Positions 1-6,394 of a stretch of 7,070 nt of DNA are shown one piece after another. Position 1 is the first letter of the stretch. The number at the start of each line of letters is the position of its first letter. The position numbers were made by a program, and so were the translations under genes. Origin of the DNA: Pseudomonadota bacterium (lineage in GTDB: Bacteria; Pseudomonadota; Alphaproteobacteria; Azospirillales; Azospirillaceae); the NCBI GenBank assembly GCA_023412175.1, contig JAEYOB010000257.1, positions 1 through 7,070 on the forward strand, given 5' to 3'. Under the pieces are notes generated by a model that worked only from the letters and a program-made list of their open reading frames with translations, was not told where the DNA came from and did not search any database.

Positions 1-3000
1 GGCTCGACCGACGCAGCCAGGGCCCGGTCGATGACGGCGTCAGCCGTACGCGTGGCCGAATCGACCACCACGCCGAGCGCATCGGCGATGCGTTCGCCCA
101 GCTCGCCGGCCAGCCCGGCCTTGCCGATCACCTCGGCATCCCTGCCCGCGTAATAAGCGGCAGCGAGGTGCTCGCCGGCCTCTTGCACCTGGAGAAGGGC
201 GGTCCGCTGCTCCGCCTCGCGCCGCTCGTCGGCCGCCGCCATCTTCACGGCCATGAGGGCGTCGTCGAACGCTTGCTCTGCGGCCGTCGCGCGCTCCGCC
301 TCGCCAGTGAACGGCACGTCCGGCAGGAGGACATCCGTGGCCACGGCCAGGTCGGCAAGGGCCTGAGCCGCCGACTGTTCGCCGGCAAGCAGCGAATCGC
401 CGGTGGAGAACTGCACGCTTCCGGCAAGTTCGGCCAATGTCGGCGCATGGGAGGCCAAGGCGTCGCGCGTGGCGTGGGCGGCCGTGATAACGGTGGCGAG
501 GCCGGTATTCATGGCCGACAGCCCCTCCGCTCCGGCGTGGCCGGTGGAAAACTGCACGTTCCCCAGCTGATCGGCGATGACGCTGACTCGATCGGCCAAA
601 TCCTTGCCCATCTGGACGGCCTGCTCGAAAAACGAGGTCTCCAGCAAAGCGGGTACGGCGGCTTGCTCGGCCTGTTCGGCGGCTTCCTGCTGGGCAATGG
701 CCAGGTCCAGAACCTCCGGCAGATGCTCGAAGGCCTTGCGCATCTCAGGATCCGCGTCCAGCACCGCGCGCATCTCCTCGATCGCCAAGGCTTCGGCCTG
801 GGACGCAAGCGCATGGGAGGCGGCTGAATCGCTGACGGCGTCGATGGGGGGGCCGAGATCCGGGCCGAGCGCCGCCGGGGCGGCGGGGGGATCGGCAATT
901 CCCGCGTCCTCGCCCGAGATGCGCTGGGCCTCGTTCACGGCCTGGCGGGCCTGCGCGAGGGACGTCGCCATCTCGTCGGCGCCCTGTCCGATACGGTCGA
1001 TGTCGGCGGCGAGATGGGCGAGCGAAAGCTCGCCATCGTTCAAGCCAGCGATGCGGCGTGCGTCGTCCGGGTAGAGCGCGGCGGCGGCGGCGATGCCAAC
1101 GCCGATGCCGGCTAAGCCGATGCGAACGGGAGTAAGCGTGCGTCCGGGCGCTCTGAGATCTGCCTCACCGATGGGGAGCGGCAGGTGCGGCTGAAGGGCC
1201 GGAATCCTGTCGACCTCGACCGCCACGCCATCGGCTCCCCGGTCGTCCAGGGGGACGCCGGCCTGTGCGGCCGCAATGCGCAGCTGGTTGGCCGGCTCGC
1301 CCATGGCAAACCGCCAGCCGTCGGCTCCCGGTACGCTGGCAATCGGCAGCAGGTCCCGGTCGGCGGCGTCCTCGGCGATGGATGCGAAGGCGGCGCGCTG
1401 CTCCGGAACGGAGAGTGGGAACGGGGAATGCGGGAATACGTGATCAGCGCTGGCTGAAGAGGCCATGGCGGTTGTCTCCTGCAGGAATGATCGTCCAGCC
1501 CCGGCAGCCGCGTCCCGGCCCCGGTGCCGTACAACACTATAACCGTGCTCCGCTGCAATGAACACGGCGGATTCGGGCGCAGGCGCGCGGGAGCGCGCGT
1601 GCGCGTGACCCAAACCGTATGCCGTTTCGATCACTCCCGCGGGCGGAACGGAGTGCGCTGGCGCTGTGCCGAGCAGCGTCTCCCGGCGTTCCTCGGCGGC
1701 GGCCAGGCCGGACTTGGCCTGTTCGAGCCCTGCCATCGCCTTCACTGTCTCCCGCTGCGCCCGCGACACGGCACGGCGGGCCTGCACGACGGCGACCAGC
1801 GCGGCGCCGGCAGCGCCCCAGCGGTCGTAGGCATCCCGGTACTCCGCCCGGCGCACGAGTTCCGGCAGACGGCCATAGGTCACCTCGCCCCATGGCCAGG
1901 TCCCGGCCAAGGCATCGACGACGCGCCGGGCCTCGGTCTTGGTTGCGATGGCATGCCCCCTGCCGACGAGGGGAAGGCCGGTGGGCAGATGGCTGATCTG
2001 CCACCCCGCCTTTGTACGCGGCGCGGTCACCGGCACCGCGGTTCCGCCGAGCGCATCGGCCAGGGCCTTGCGCACGAACCGGTCGCGCGCTCCGGTCAGG
2101 CCGGCGGCGGCCGCAGCTCCGAATGGTTCGCCCGCTTCCATGCGGGAGACGACCCAGGATACGGCTTCGGCGTCCAGCAACCGGGAGCGCCTGTCGTAAT
2201 GGTGCTCGGCGCCCTCGGCATGGTTCCGGCGCTCGGCAACCAGCGCCCGGAGATCGTCGAGGCTGCGCTCCGGGCCGCGGAGGGCCCAGGCGGCGGGCAC
2301 GAGCTCGACGGCGCGATGCACGGCAAAGGCGCCGCACCGCTCCACGGGCAGCGGCACGGCCTGCCAGCCCGCAGGGCCGGGAACGGCGATCGTCGCTTCG
2401 GCGCGCTCCCAGGCGTCGCCGCCCAGGGGATTGACCGGCTGCGAGCGGTCGGATGGCGCGACCGCGTTGGCGGCCGCCTGCATCGAGACGAGCGCCGGGT
2501 GCCCCTCGAGGGCCTTGTCCGGGACCGGCTTGCCATCGGCGACCGCGCGGAACACCGCCGAGGCGTGGTCGCGCAGCAGCGGACGCATCGCCTCCAGGTC
2601 GGTGCGCCGCGGATCGGTGGGAGGCAGGTCGCGCTGCCTGGCAACGACGTACTCGGCCCGCGACATGTCCCACGCCGGCCGGTCGCCCAGGGCTTCGGCC
2701 TCGCTGAGAATCCCGGCGGGCTCGACTGGCTCGCCGGGCGGAGCAGGTTCCGCCGGAAGCGGTGTGGGCGCCGCGGCCTTGTAGCTGACGTCCGTTGCGA
2801 ACTGCCCATGCGGCACGGCGCCGAACCGGCGAAGGTAGCGCCGGGCGATCTGCCACTCGGGCTGCCGCCGCCCGACGGTGCCGTCGGCTATGGAGCGGAA
2901 GACCGCTTCCGCGTCGGGGGGCGGTGCGAGCTGGCCCTTCAGCCCTCCGCGGGCCCACCATCCGAAGGCATCGCAGACAGCCTCTTCGGCAAGCTCTGCG

Positions 3001-6000
3001 GGCCCCAGGCCCGGATAGCGATGGCGGACGGCGAACGCGTCGACCCATCGGGCATTATGAGGCTCCCGGACGAGGGCGTCCCACTCCCGGTCGTCGAGGT
3101 ATCCGCCGTGGCGGAACGCGTGAACCAGCTCATGATTCCAGACACGGTCGAACTCCCTTGACGCGAGGGTTGCTTCGGGAAGTGCTATCACCTGGCGTGC
3201 GGCACCGTCCAGTTCGGCCGTATAGCGCAAGCCGGAGATGGCGTCCCATGTGCCGTCGGGCATGGCACGCATGGCGCGGTCGACCGGCTGTACCACGACG
3301 CGAGGAGCCGTGCGGTCGCGCAGGTCGACGACGTCGGCAGTGCCGGGAATCACGAAGCCGGGGCGGTAATCGACGAAGAAGTGATTGCCGATCCATTGCC
3401 GGTCGGTGTCCGCCGCAAGGGGCGGGGCGCCGAGGCTGAACTGCGGTGCAGCCGTCAGGCCTCCTGCGCCGAAGATCCGTGTGTCGCCGGCGCCTTCCGC
3501 GTATCCCATTTCACGCAGCCAGGTGTCGCGCGCCGCCGCGTCGGTAGGCCGTCGGCCTATGTCGCCGTTTGCGAGGGCTGCAAAGGTCTCGCGGGCGGCA
3601 GGCCCTAAGGCGAGATCGGCGGCAAGCCGATCAAACAGGGCACTGGACCTCCCGACACGATCCGAATCTTGCGCAGCTCGCCATGCGTCGGGGGTTCGGC
3701 CAGAGGGCCCTGCTGCTGCTTCGGCAAGCGCGTGTGCGGCATGCTCCTCAGGCCATCGAACAGAAGGATACTCTCCGAGTCCGTATCGGCGTTCGGCTCT
3801 GGCAAGGGAGTCTTCGGATCGGAATGCGGCGAGCTCGTCATCGCGCAAGCGCCCTTCGCGGATGTGGAGGTGAACGGCTTCATGATACAGCGTGTTGGCC
3901 GGGTTCGCATCCGTCATCGCGACGAGGACGTGATGACGGACAGAGCCGTCGGCTTCTCGCAGCGGGACCGTTGCGCCGACGAGGGGAACCAACTGCGGAT
4001 CCTCTCGCGGCCCTACACGCGTCACGATGGAACCGACCGGATGCACCCGTTCGAGAGCCTCCTGCGGCATGCATGAATGTGCGAGCGGTGAAAGAGCTTT
4101 GGCAAGCCGGTCGCGGTGTGCGGCGAATTCCGCGTCGTTTCGCACGGCGATCATTGTTGAAGGGGAAACCGGTACATACCACCATTCGCGGCCGGCGATC
4201 TCGCCCACGATGCGCTCTCCGGGACCCGGCAGCCATCCGGGCACCGGTGGCTCCGGCAGGCGGCGATAGGCGATCAGCCCTCCCGGGAGGCGGGGACCCA
4301 GACCGAACTGTGCGGTATCGGCTTTCGACCGGTGTCCGCCGGCAGGCTCCGCCGGGACGACCGGTTCCGGTCCCAAGGGTTTGGCACGCCCCATAAGAGC
4401 GCGCTTGGCGGCATCCACAACACGCTTGTCTCCCTCCGAGGCCGCTCGCCCGGCCCCGTCCGGCAAGGCGAACAGGGCACGGGCTTCTGCGGAAGCCGCG
4501 AGCGCCGGGCGGCGGCGCATCGCTTTGGCATAGGCGCCGCGAAACCGATCGACGGGATCGTCACTCTCCTGGACGCCCGCTCTTTCGAGCCTCAGCTGCA
4601 GTTTGGCCGCCGCCGACAGAAGGTCCCGGCCGAGCGATGCGCCGGGGATGGCGAGCGCCGCCTGGACGGCGGCCGTGCGCTGTCTGCGCAGATGCGGCAC
4701 GCCGCGCCAGGAGGTCCGCAGCTCATCGTCGAACCGCTTGCCGGCAACCCGCACCGTGCGGTTCAGCGTGCGCTTCGCATCCGCCACGAAGGTATGAACG
4801 GCGTCCTGCGCCCTTTCGCGCGCCGTGGTTTCCAAAGCTGTGCCCCGCTGCGGACGGTCGCCGGCCCCGAAGTGGGGGCGCAGCCCGGTGAAGGGCCGGG
4901 GACCCGTCGGGGGCACCCGCAATTCGAGGTCGGAACGCGACCACCAGTGGCCGGCCAATGGCGTGAACTGCGCCTCGATGGCCAACGGGCCGGACGGTGT
5001 GTCAACTGTGACCGGAAAGCGCACCGGCGCTCTGGCAGCCGTCATGTCCGCCACCTCGGCAAGGTCGCTGGTGACGGCGAAGACTGACGGATCCGCCATG
5101 CTCCATGAATTCGGCGTGGAACCGTCCGAGGGATCGAAGAAAGGGAAGCGATGATCCCCGTCCGGCCGGAAGGTGACGTATCCGCGCGACCGATCGACGT
5201 CGGCTTGCACCGGGCAGCCGCCGATCGTCAGGGTGACCGTTTCGGCCGCCGGTAACGCCGCCGGGCCCAGCACGCCGTCCCGAAGCTCCAGCCGCGGCAG
5301 TGAGGTTCCAAGGTTCAGCAGCCGCGCTTCGACCTCGGCCGCCTGACCGCCCGTCAGCACCAGCACCGGCGTACCCGACGGACCGATCAATGCCGGCGTG
5401 CCGATGCGCGCCAAGGGCGAGAAGTCGGACGGATCCAGCGCGCCGTCGCGGCCGGTGCCGCGCATGGCTCCCGCCGCATCGAGCGCGGCCGGGCCGAGCA
5501 GAAGCCAATGGGCTCCCACCCGGACCAGGCCGTCAGGAAGGGGTCGGCCCGGCGACAGGGCGGCGGCAACATCGAGCGCGCCGGCCACGGCGGCTTCTTC
5601 CTCCGCCCATCTCTCCATGCCGTTCCGTTGGATCGCCCCCTTGAGCCGGCGCAGCACCATGTGCAGAGGGCGGCCGTCCCGGGCGAGCGGCGTCTTATCG
5701 AGCGGGGTCCGGCGAACTGCCGTCCAGTCCGCCAGCGGCAGTGCGGCTTGCGCGAACGCACGCGCATCCCGCCGCCGTTCGAAACGGGCGAGCGGCAAGC
5801 CTCCGGGCGGCACCACGAGCCAGTCCCCGCGGTCGGAACCGATCCGTGACCGGTCGTGCAGCCGTGCCACGGCAAGAGCGCCGTAGACGGCGCCCGGTAC
5901 GGTTTCCGGTGACGTGCCCGGCGCCGTCACCACCGCGACGGGGCGGGCCAGCCACTCCGGCGGCCGCTCCGGCGCCCGCACTCCGGTCCGAACGGGATCG

Positions 6001-6389
6001 GCCGCCCGCCGCACGAGAACCGGGCGGGAGTCCTCGGCCTGCGCCATGTCGGCGAGGCGCGCGAGTTCATCGTCGGTGGCGTCCTTCGGCGCAACGACGG
6101 AGACGTCGACGTATTGATCGTCCGCGGCGACCCGGCTCGACATGCCGTAGTGGATCCGCGCGTTCGAGGGTGTGATGAAGCTGGCGGCGGGATGAACCGT
6201 CCGCGGCCGGGTGCGCACGAGGAAGCCGCGTCGGCCGAGCTTGCCCTCGAAGGTGATCTCCTCCGCCGGCATGGTCTTCCCGCCCCCACCGACGCGCCGG
6301 CGGTGCGTCTCCCGGAAGACCCGATCCCAACGCCGCGCCGCAGGAGAACGGCGCCGGGCTGGAGCAGCGGCGTCGCTGGTCCCGTCCAT
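1..6389 (-). CDS. Giant large-polyvalent-protein-like gene with two metallopeptidase domains (C-terminal end outside window)
   Basis: The frame from ATG 6389 was translated codon by codon to the left edge: 2,129 sense codons, no stop, so at least 2,129 residues with the C-terminus missing. Third positions are strongly G/C, as expected for real coding. Layout: Arg-rich start (1-39), unrecognised region (40-690), zincin-like domain with HEAVH (836-840), second zincin-like domain with HELVH (1086-1090) and EEAVCD (1135-1140), Pro/Glu linker (1207-1226), helical GKPVP module (1240-1300), accessory domain (1460-1508), coiled coil (1512-1573), hydrophobic segment (1757-1773), Ala-rich helices. Size, chained modules and HExxH domains match the known large polyvalent proteins of phages and conjugative elements, which are thought to be delivered with the DNA; that role is inferred here. 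The start is chosen because ATG lies 2 bp after the upstream stop. ATG 6272 (M40), where the sequence becomes more fold-like, is an alternative. It could also be two fused genes (joint near 1466-1567). Coding is near certain; the family call is moderate. Confidence 0.9.
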   Translation of the reverse strand, partial: MDGTSDAAAPARRRSPAARRWDRVFRETHRRRVGGGGKTMPAEEITFEGKLGRRGFLVRTRPRTVHPAASFITPSNARIHYGMSSRVAADDQYVDVSVVAPKDATDDELARLADMAQAEDSRPVLVRRAADPVRTGVRAPERPPEWLARPVAVVTAPGTSPETVPGAVYGALAVARLHDRSRIGSDRGDWLVVPPGGLPLARFERRRDARAFAQAALPLADWTAVRRTPLDKTPLARDGRPLHMVLRRLKGAIQRNGMERWAEEEAAVAGALDVAAALSPGRPLPDGLVRVGAHWLLLGPAALDAAGAMRGTGRDGALDPSDFSPLARIGTPALIGPSGTPVLVLTGGQAAEVEARLLNLGTSLPRLELRDGVLGPAALPAAETVTLTIGGCPVQADVDRSRGYVTFRPDGDHRFPFFDPSDGSTPNSWSMADPSVFAVTSDLAEVADMTAARAPVRFPVTVDTPSGPLAIEAQFTPLAGHWWSRSDLELRVPPTGPRPFTGLRPHFGAGDRPQRGTALETTARERAQDAVHTFVADAKRTLNRTVRVAGKRFDDELRTSWRGVPHLRRQRTAAVQAALAIPGASLGRDLLSAAAKLQLRLERAGVQESDDPVDRFRGAYAKAMRRRPALAASAEARALFALPDGAGRAASEGDKRVVDAAKRALMGRAKPLGPEPVVPAEPAGGHRSKADTAQFGLGPRLPGGLIAYRRLPEPPVPGWLPGPGERIVGEIAGREWWYVPVSPSTMIAVRNDAEFAAHRDRLAKALSPLAHSCMPQEALERVHPVGSIVTRVGPREDPQLVPLVGATVPLREADGSVRHHVLVAMTDANPANTLYHEAVHLHIREGRLRDDELAAFRSEDSLARAERRYGLGEYPSVRWPEEHAAHALAEAAAGPSGRTPDAWRAAQDSDRVGRSSALFDRLAADLALGPAARETFAALANGDIGRRPTDAAARDTWLREMGYAEGAGDTRIFGAGGLTAAPQFSLGAPPLAADTDRQWIGNHFFVDYRPGFVIPGTADVVDLRDRTAPRVVVQPVDRAMRAMPDGTWDAISGLRYTAELDGAARQVIALPEATLASREFDRVWNHELVHAFRHGGYLDDREWDALVREPHNARWVDAFAVRHRYPGLGPAELAEEAVCDAFGWWARGGLKGQLAPPPDAEAVFRSIADGTVGRRQPEWQIARRYLRRFGAVPHGQFATDVSYKAAAPTPLPAEPAPPGEPVEPAGILSEAEALGDRPAWDMSRAEYVVARQRDLPPTDPRRTDLEAMRPLLRDHASAVFRAVADGKPVPDKALEGHPALVSMQAAANAVAPSDRSQPVNPLGGDAWERAEATIAVPGPAGWQAVPLPVERCGAFAVHRAVELVPAAWALRGPERSLDDLRALVAERRNHAEGAEHHYDRRSRLLDAEAVSWVVSRMEAGEPFGAAAAAGLTGARDRFVRKALADALGGTAVPVTAPRTKAGWQISHLPTGLPLVGRGHAIATKTEARRVVDALAGTWPWGEVTYGRLPELVRRAEYRDAYDRWGAAGAALVAVVQARRAVSRAQRETVKAMAGLEQAKSGLAAAEERRETLLGTAPAHSVPPAGVIETAYGLGHAHARSRAPAPESAVFIAAEHGYSVVRHRGRDAAAGAGRSFLQETTAMASSASADHVFPHSPFPLSVPEQRAAFASIAEDAADRDLLPIASVPGADGWRFAMGEPANQLRIAAAQAGVPLDDRGADGVAVEVDRIPALQPHLPLPIGEADLRAPGRTLTPVRIGLAGIGVGIAAAAALYPDDARRIAGLNDGELSLAHLAADIDRIGQGADEMATSLAQARQAVNEAQRISGEDAGIADPPAAPAALGPDLGPPIDAVSDSAASHALASQAEALAIEEMRAVLDADPEMRKAFEHLPEVLDLAIAQQEAAEQAEQAAVPALLETSFFEQAVQMGKDLADRVSVIADQLGNVQFSTGHAGAEGLSAMNTGLATVITAAHATRDALASHAPTLAELAGSVQFSTGDSLLAGEQSAAQALADLAVATDVLLPDVPFTGEAERATAAEQAFDDALMAVKMAAADERREAEQRTALLQVQEAGEHLAAAYYAGRDAEVIGKAGLAGELGERIADALGVVVDSATRTADAVIDRALAASVE
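399..558 (-). repeat. Two copies of a VQFSTG element, 47 residues apart
   Basis: At DNA level GCCGGTGGARAACTGCACG (given on the plus strand) occurs at 540-558 and 399-417 with one difference in 19 bases; the distance is 141 bp, exactly 47 codons. At protein level LGNVQFSTGHAGAEGLSA (from 1943) matches AGSVQFSTGDSLLAGEQSA (from 1989), followed in both by LAxx/LADL-type helix. A weaker third copy may be DVPFTGEAERATAAEQA (from 2024). The repeats lie in an Ala-rich helical region and may be structural repeats or recognition sites. Confidence 0.6.
1071..1127 (-). other. Glycine-rich hydrophobic segment (residues 1755-1773), possible membrane helix
   Basis: IGLAGIGVGIAAAAALY (1757-1773) is 17 uncharged residues after VR and before PDDARR. 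Glycines at every second to third position (G1758, G1761, G1763, G1765) give a small-residue face, as in helix-packing or membrane-inserting segments. It is marginal in length and hydrophobicity for a classic transmembrane helix. In a delivered protein it could insert in a membrane, which is inference. Confidence 0.4.
1464..1480 (-). promoter_or_regulatory. Internal Shine-Dalgarno and in-frame ATG
   Basis: AGGAGA (1480-1475) is followed by 8 bases (CAACCGCC) and ATG (1466-1464), in frame with the giant ORF (M1642). It is a better initiation signal than the one at ATG 6389. A TATAGT that could serve as a -10 box lies at 1541-1536, without a convincing -35 element. Initiation here would give a separate protein of at least 488 residues, made of the hydrophobic segment and the Ala-rich C-terminal part. 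The alternative is a relic of a former gene start now fused to the upstream gene. Confidence 0.45.
1543..1567 (-). terminator. Hairpin inside the giant frame, terminator-like
   Basis: On the minus strand CCGTGTTC (1567-1560) can pair with GAGCACGG (1550-1543) over 8 bp with one G-U, around a 9-nt loop. The next 12 bases, TTATAGTGTTGT, are T-rich for this genome. This resembles a weak rho-independent terminator pointing the same way as the gene, yet it lies in an unbroken reading frame. Chance occurrence is possible; it is read together with the start signals just downstream. Confidence 0.3.
1671..1856 (-). other. Probable coiled coil (residues 1512-1573)
   Basis: A long run without Pro, rich in Ala, Arg, Glu and Gln with heptad-like hydrophobic spacing (ALVAVVQARRAVSRAQRETV, then GLEQAKSGLAAAEERRETLL) predicts a helical coiled coil. 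It closes the polyvalent-like part of the protein just before the low-GC3 joint and may act as a spacer or oligomerisation helix. Confidence 0.45.
1866..2012 (-). other. Small accessory-type domain (residues 1460-1508)
   Basis: The sequence KAGWQISHLPTGLPLVG, then IATKTEARRVVDALAG, then WGEVTYGRLP gives the pattern 'W-strand, TG turn, strand, TK-x-EA helix'. Similar short alpha/beta units, in which a 'hTG' turn is followed by 'tK.eA...v..L', are common accessory domains (LPD type) in large polyvalent proteins. I cannot assign a numbered LPD family. The preceding 130 residues (1326-1459) are mostly helical and may belong to the same unit. Confidence 0.4.
2490..2672 (-). other. Helical module with GKPVP motif (residues 1240-1300)
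   Basis: The segment begins WDMSRAEYVV, passes through DPRRTDLEAMRPLL and ends GKPVPDKALEGHPAL. From memory of the family, the pattern 'H..hV..Ah..GKPVP..VL..YP.L' recurs as a small helical element in large phage and conjugative-element polypeptides, often between enzymatic domains. Here the tyrosine of the YP pair is replaced by His (GHPAL). It follows a Pro/Glu linker (PLPAEPAPPGEPVEP), as expected for a separate module. It is probably a protein- or DNA-contacting accessory element; no catalytic role is suggested. Confidence 0.5.
2910..3440 (-). other. Zincin-like metallopeptidase domain 2 (residues about 984-1160)
   Basis: HELVH at residues 1086-1090 (3120-3134) is a second intact HExxH. 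After it come AFRHGGYLDDREWDAL and, 45 residues past the second His, AEEAVCDAFGWWARGG (E1135/E1136, D1140; 2970-2987), a typical third-ligand helix of polyvalent-protein zincins (EE-x-h-x-D/E pattern). Upstream strands include RVVVQPVD and ARQVIALPE. The domain follows QFSLG (983-987). All expected catalytic residues are present, so it is probably active. It shares its layout with domain 1, which suggests duplication or paired acquisition of related peptidases. Target unknown. Confidence 0.72.
3690..4310 (-). other. Zincin-like metallopeptidase domain 1 (residues about 694-900)
   Basis: HEAVH at residues 836-840 (3870-3884) is the HExxH zinc-binding and catalytic signature of zincin metallopeptidases: two His zinc ligands and the general-base Glu. 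It is preceded by a beta-like strand (VRHHVLVAMTD), as usual for these folds. It is followed by LHIREGRLRDDELAAF and, 41 residues after the second His, by PEEHAAHALAEA, whose E881 or E882 is the best candidate third ligand. The domain starts just after QFGLG (694-698) and a Pro-rich linker. Codon use is less GC-biased here than elsewhere in the gene. The family assignment (polyvalent-protein type zincin) is by motif and context. Substrate unknown; candidates are self-processing of the polypeptide or cleavage of a host protein. Confidence 0.65.
4311..6272 (-). other. N-terminal region of giant protein, residues 40-693, unrecognised
   Basis: After an Arg-rich leader (RRRSPAARRW, then RRRVGGGGKT) the protein becomes more fold-like from M40. 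Residues 40-130 mix beta-type and helical sequence (ITFEGKLGRRGFLVRTRP; YVDVSVVAPKDATDDEL). Residues 160-225 include DRGDWLVVPPGG followed by LARFERRRDARAFAQAAL, a 'value strand, then helix starting with a basic/acidic dA' pattern that resembles small accessory domains of polyvalent proteins. Residues 330-420 look beta-rich (TPVLVLTGGQ; RSRGYVTFRPDGDHRFPFF). Residues 515-610 look helical and charged, and a Pro-rich spacer (670-683) leads into the first metallopeptidase domain. No catalytic signature is visible and no named family is claimed. Confidence 0.4.
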
Positions 6390-6394
6390 GCTCA
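6387..6394 (-). promoter_or_regulatory. Stop-start junction TGA-GC-ATG between the two genes
   Basis: On the minus strand the upstream gene's TGA (6394-6392) is followed by GC and then the ATG of the giant gene (6389-6387). The 25 bases before this ATG hold no good Shine-Dalgarno (only a weak GGAATGGG), so translation would depend on reinitiation by ribosomes finishing the upstream gene. This supports an operon. If instead the giant gene starts at ATG 6272, 119 bp would separate the genes and coupling would not apply. Confidence 0.55.

Noticed and set aside
168..827. Plus-strand open frame of 219 codons, and similar plus-strand frames at 3569-4396 and 4332-5087
   Set aside because: Composition typical of GC-rich shadow frames, no good ribosome site or recognisable domain, all opposite the giant gene.
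846..890. Runs of seven G (846-852) and six G (885-890) as frameshift sites
   Set aside because: The frame is coding-like on both sides in the same phase, so neither slippage nor sequencing error is needed. No slippery heptamer with a downstream structure was recognised.
1537..3048. Minus-strand open frame of 503 codons in another frame
   Set aside because: Arg/Gly/Ala-rich, no motifs, and it overlaps the frame with HELVH, EEAVCD and GKPVP. Only its stop at 1537 is of interest, for the possible gene boundary.
1524..3161. Long plus-strand open frame (545 codons)
   Set aside because: It is antisense to the giant gene, rich in Gly/Arg/Ala with no domain or motif. Long antisense frames are expected opposite strongly GC3-biased coding. 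The minus strand carries recognisable motifs over the same bases.
6269..6293. VGGGGKT as a nucleotide-binding P-loop
   Set aside because: The Walker A pattern GxxxxGK[ST] needs Gly five residues before the final Gly; here that residue is Arg, and no strand or Walker B follows.
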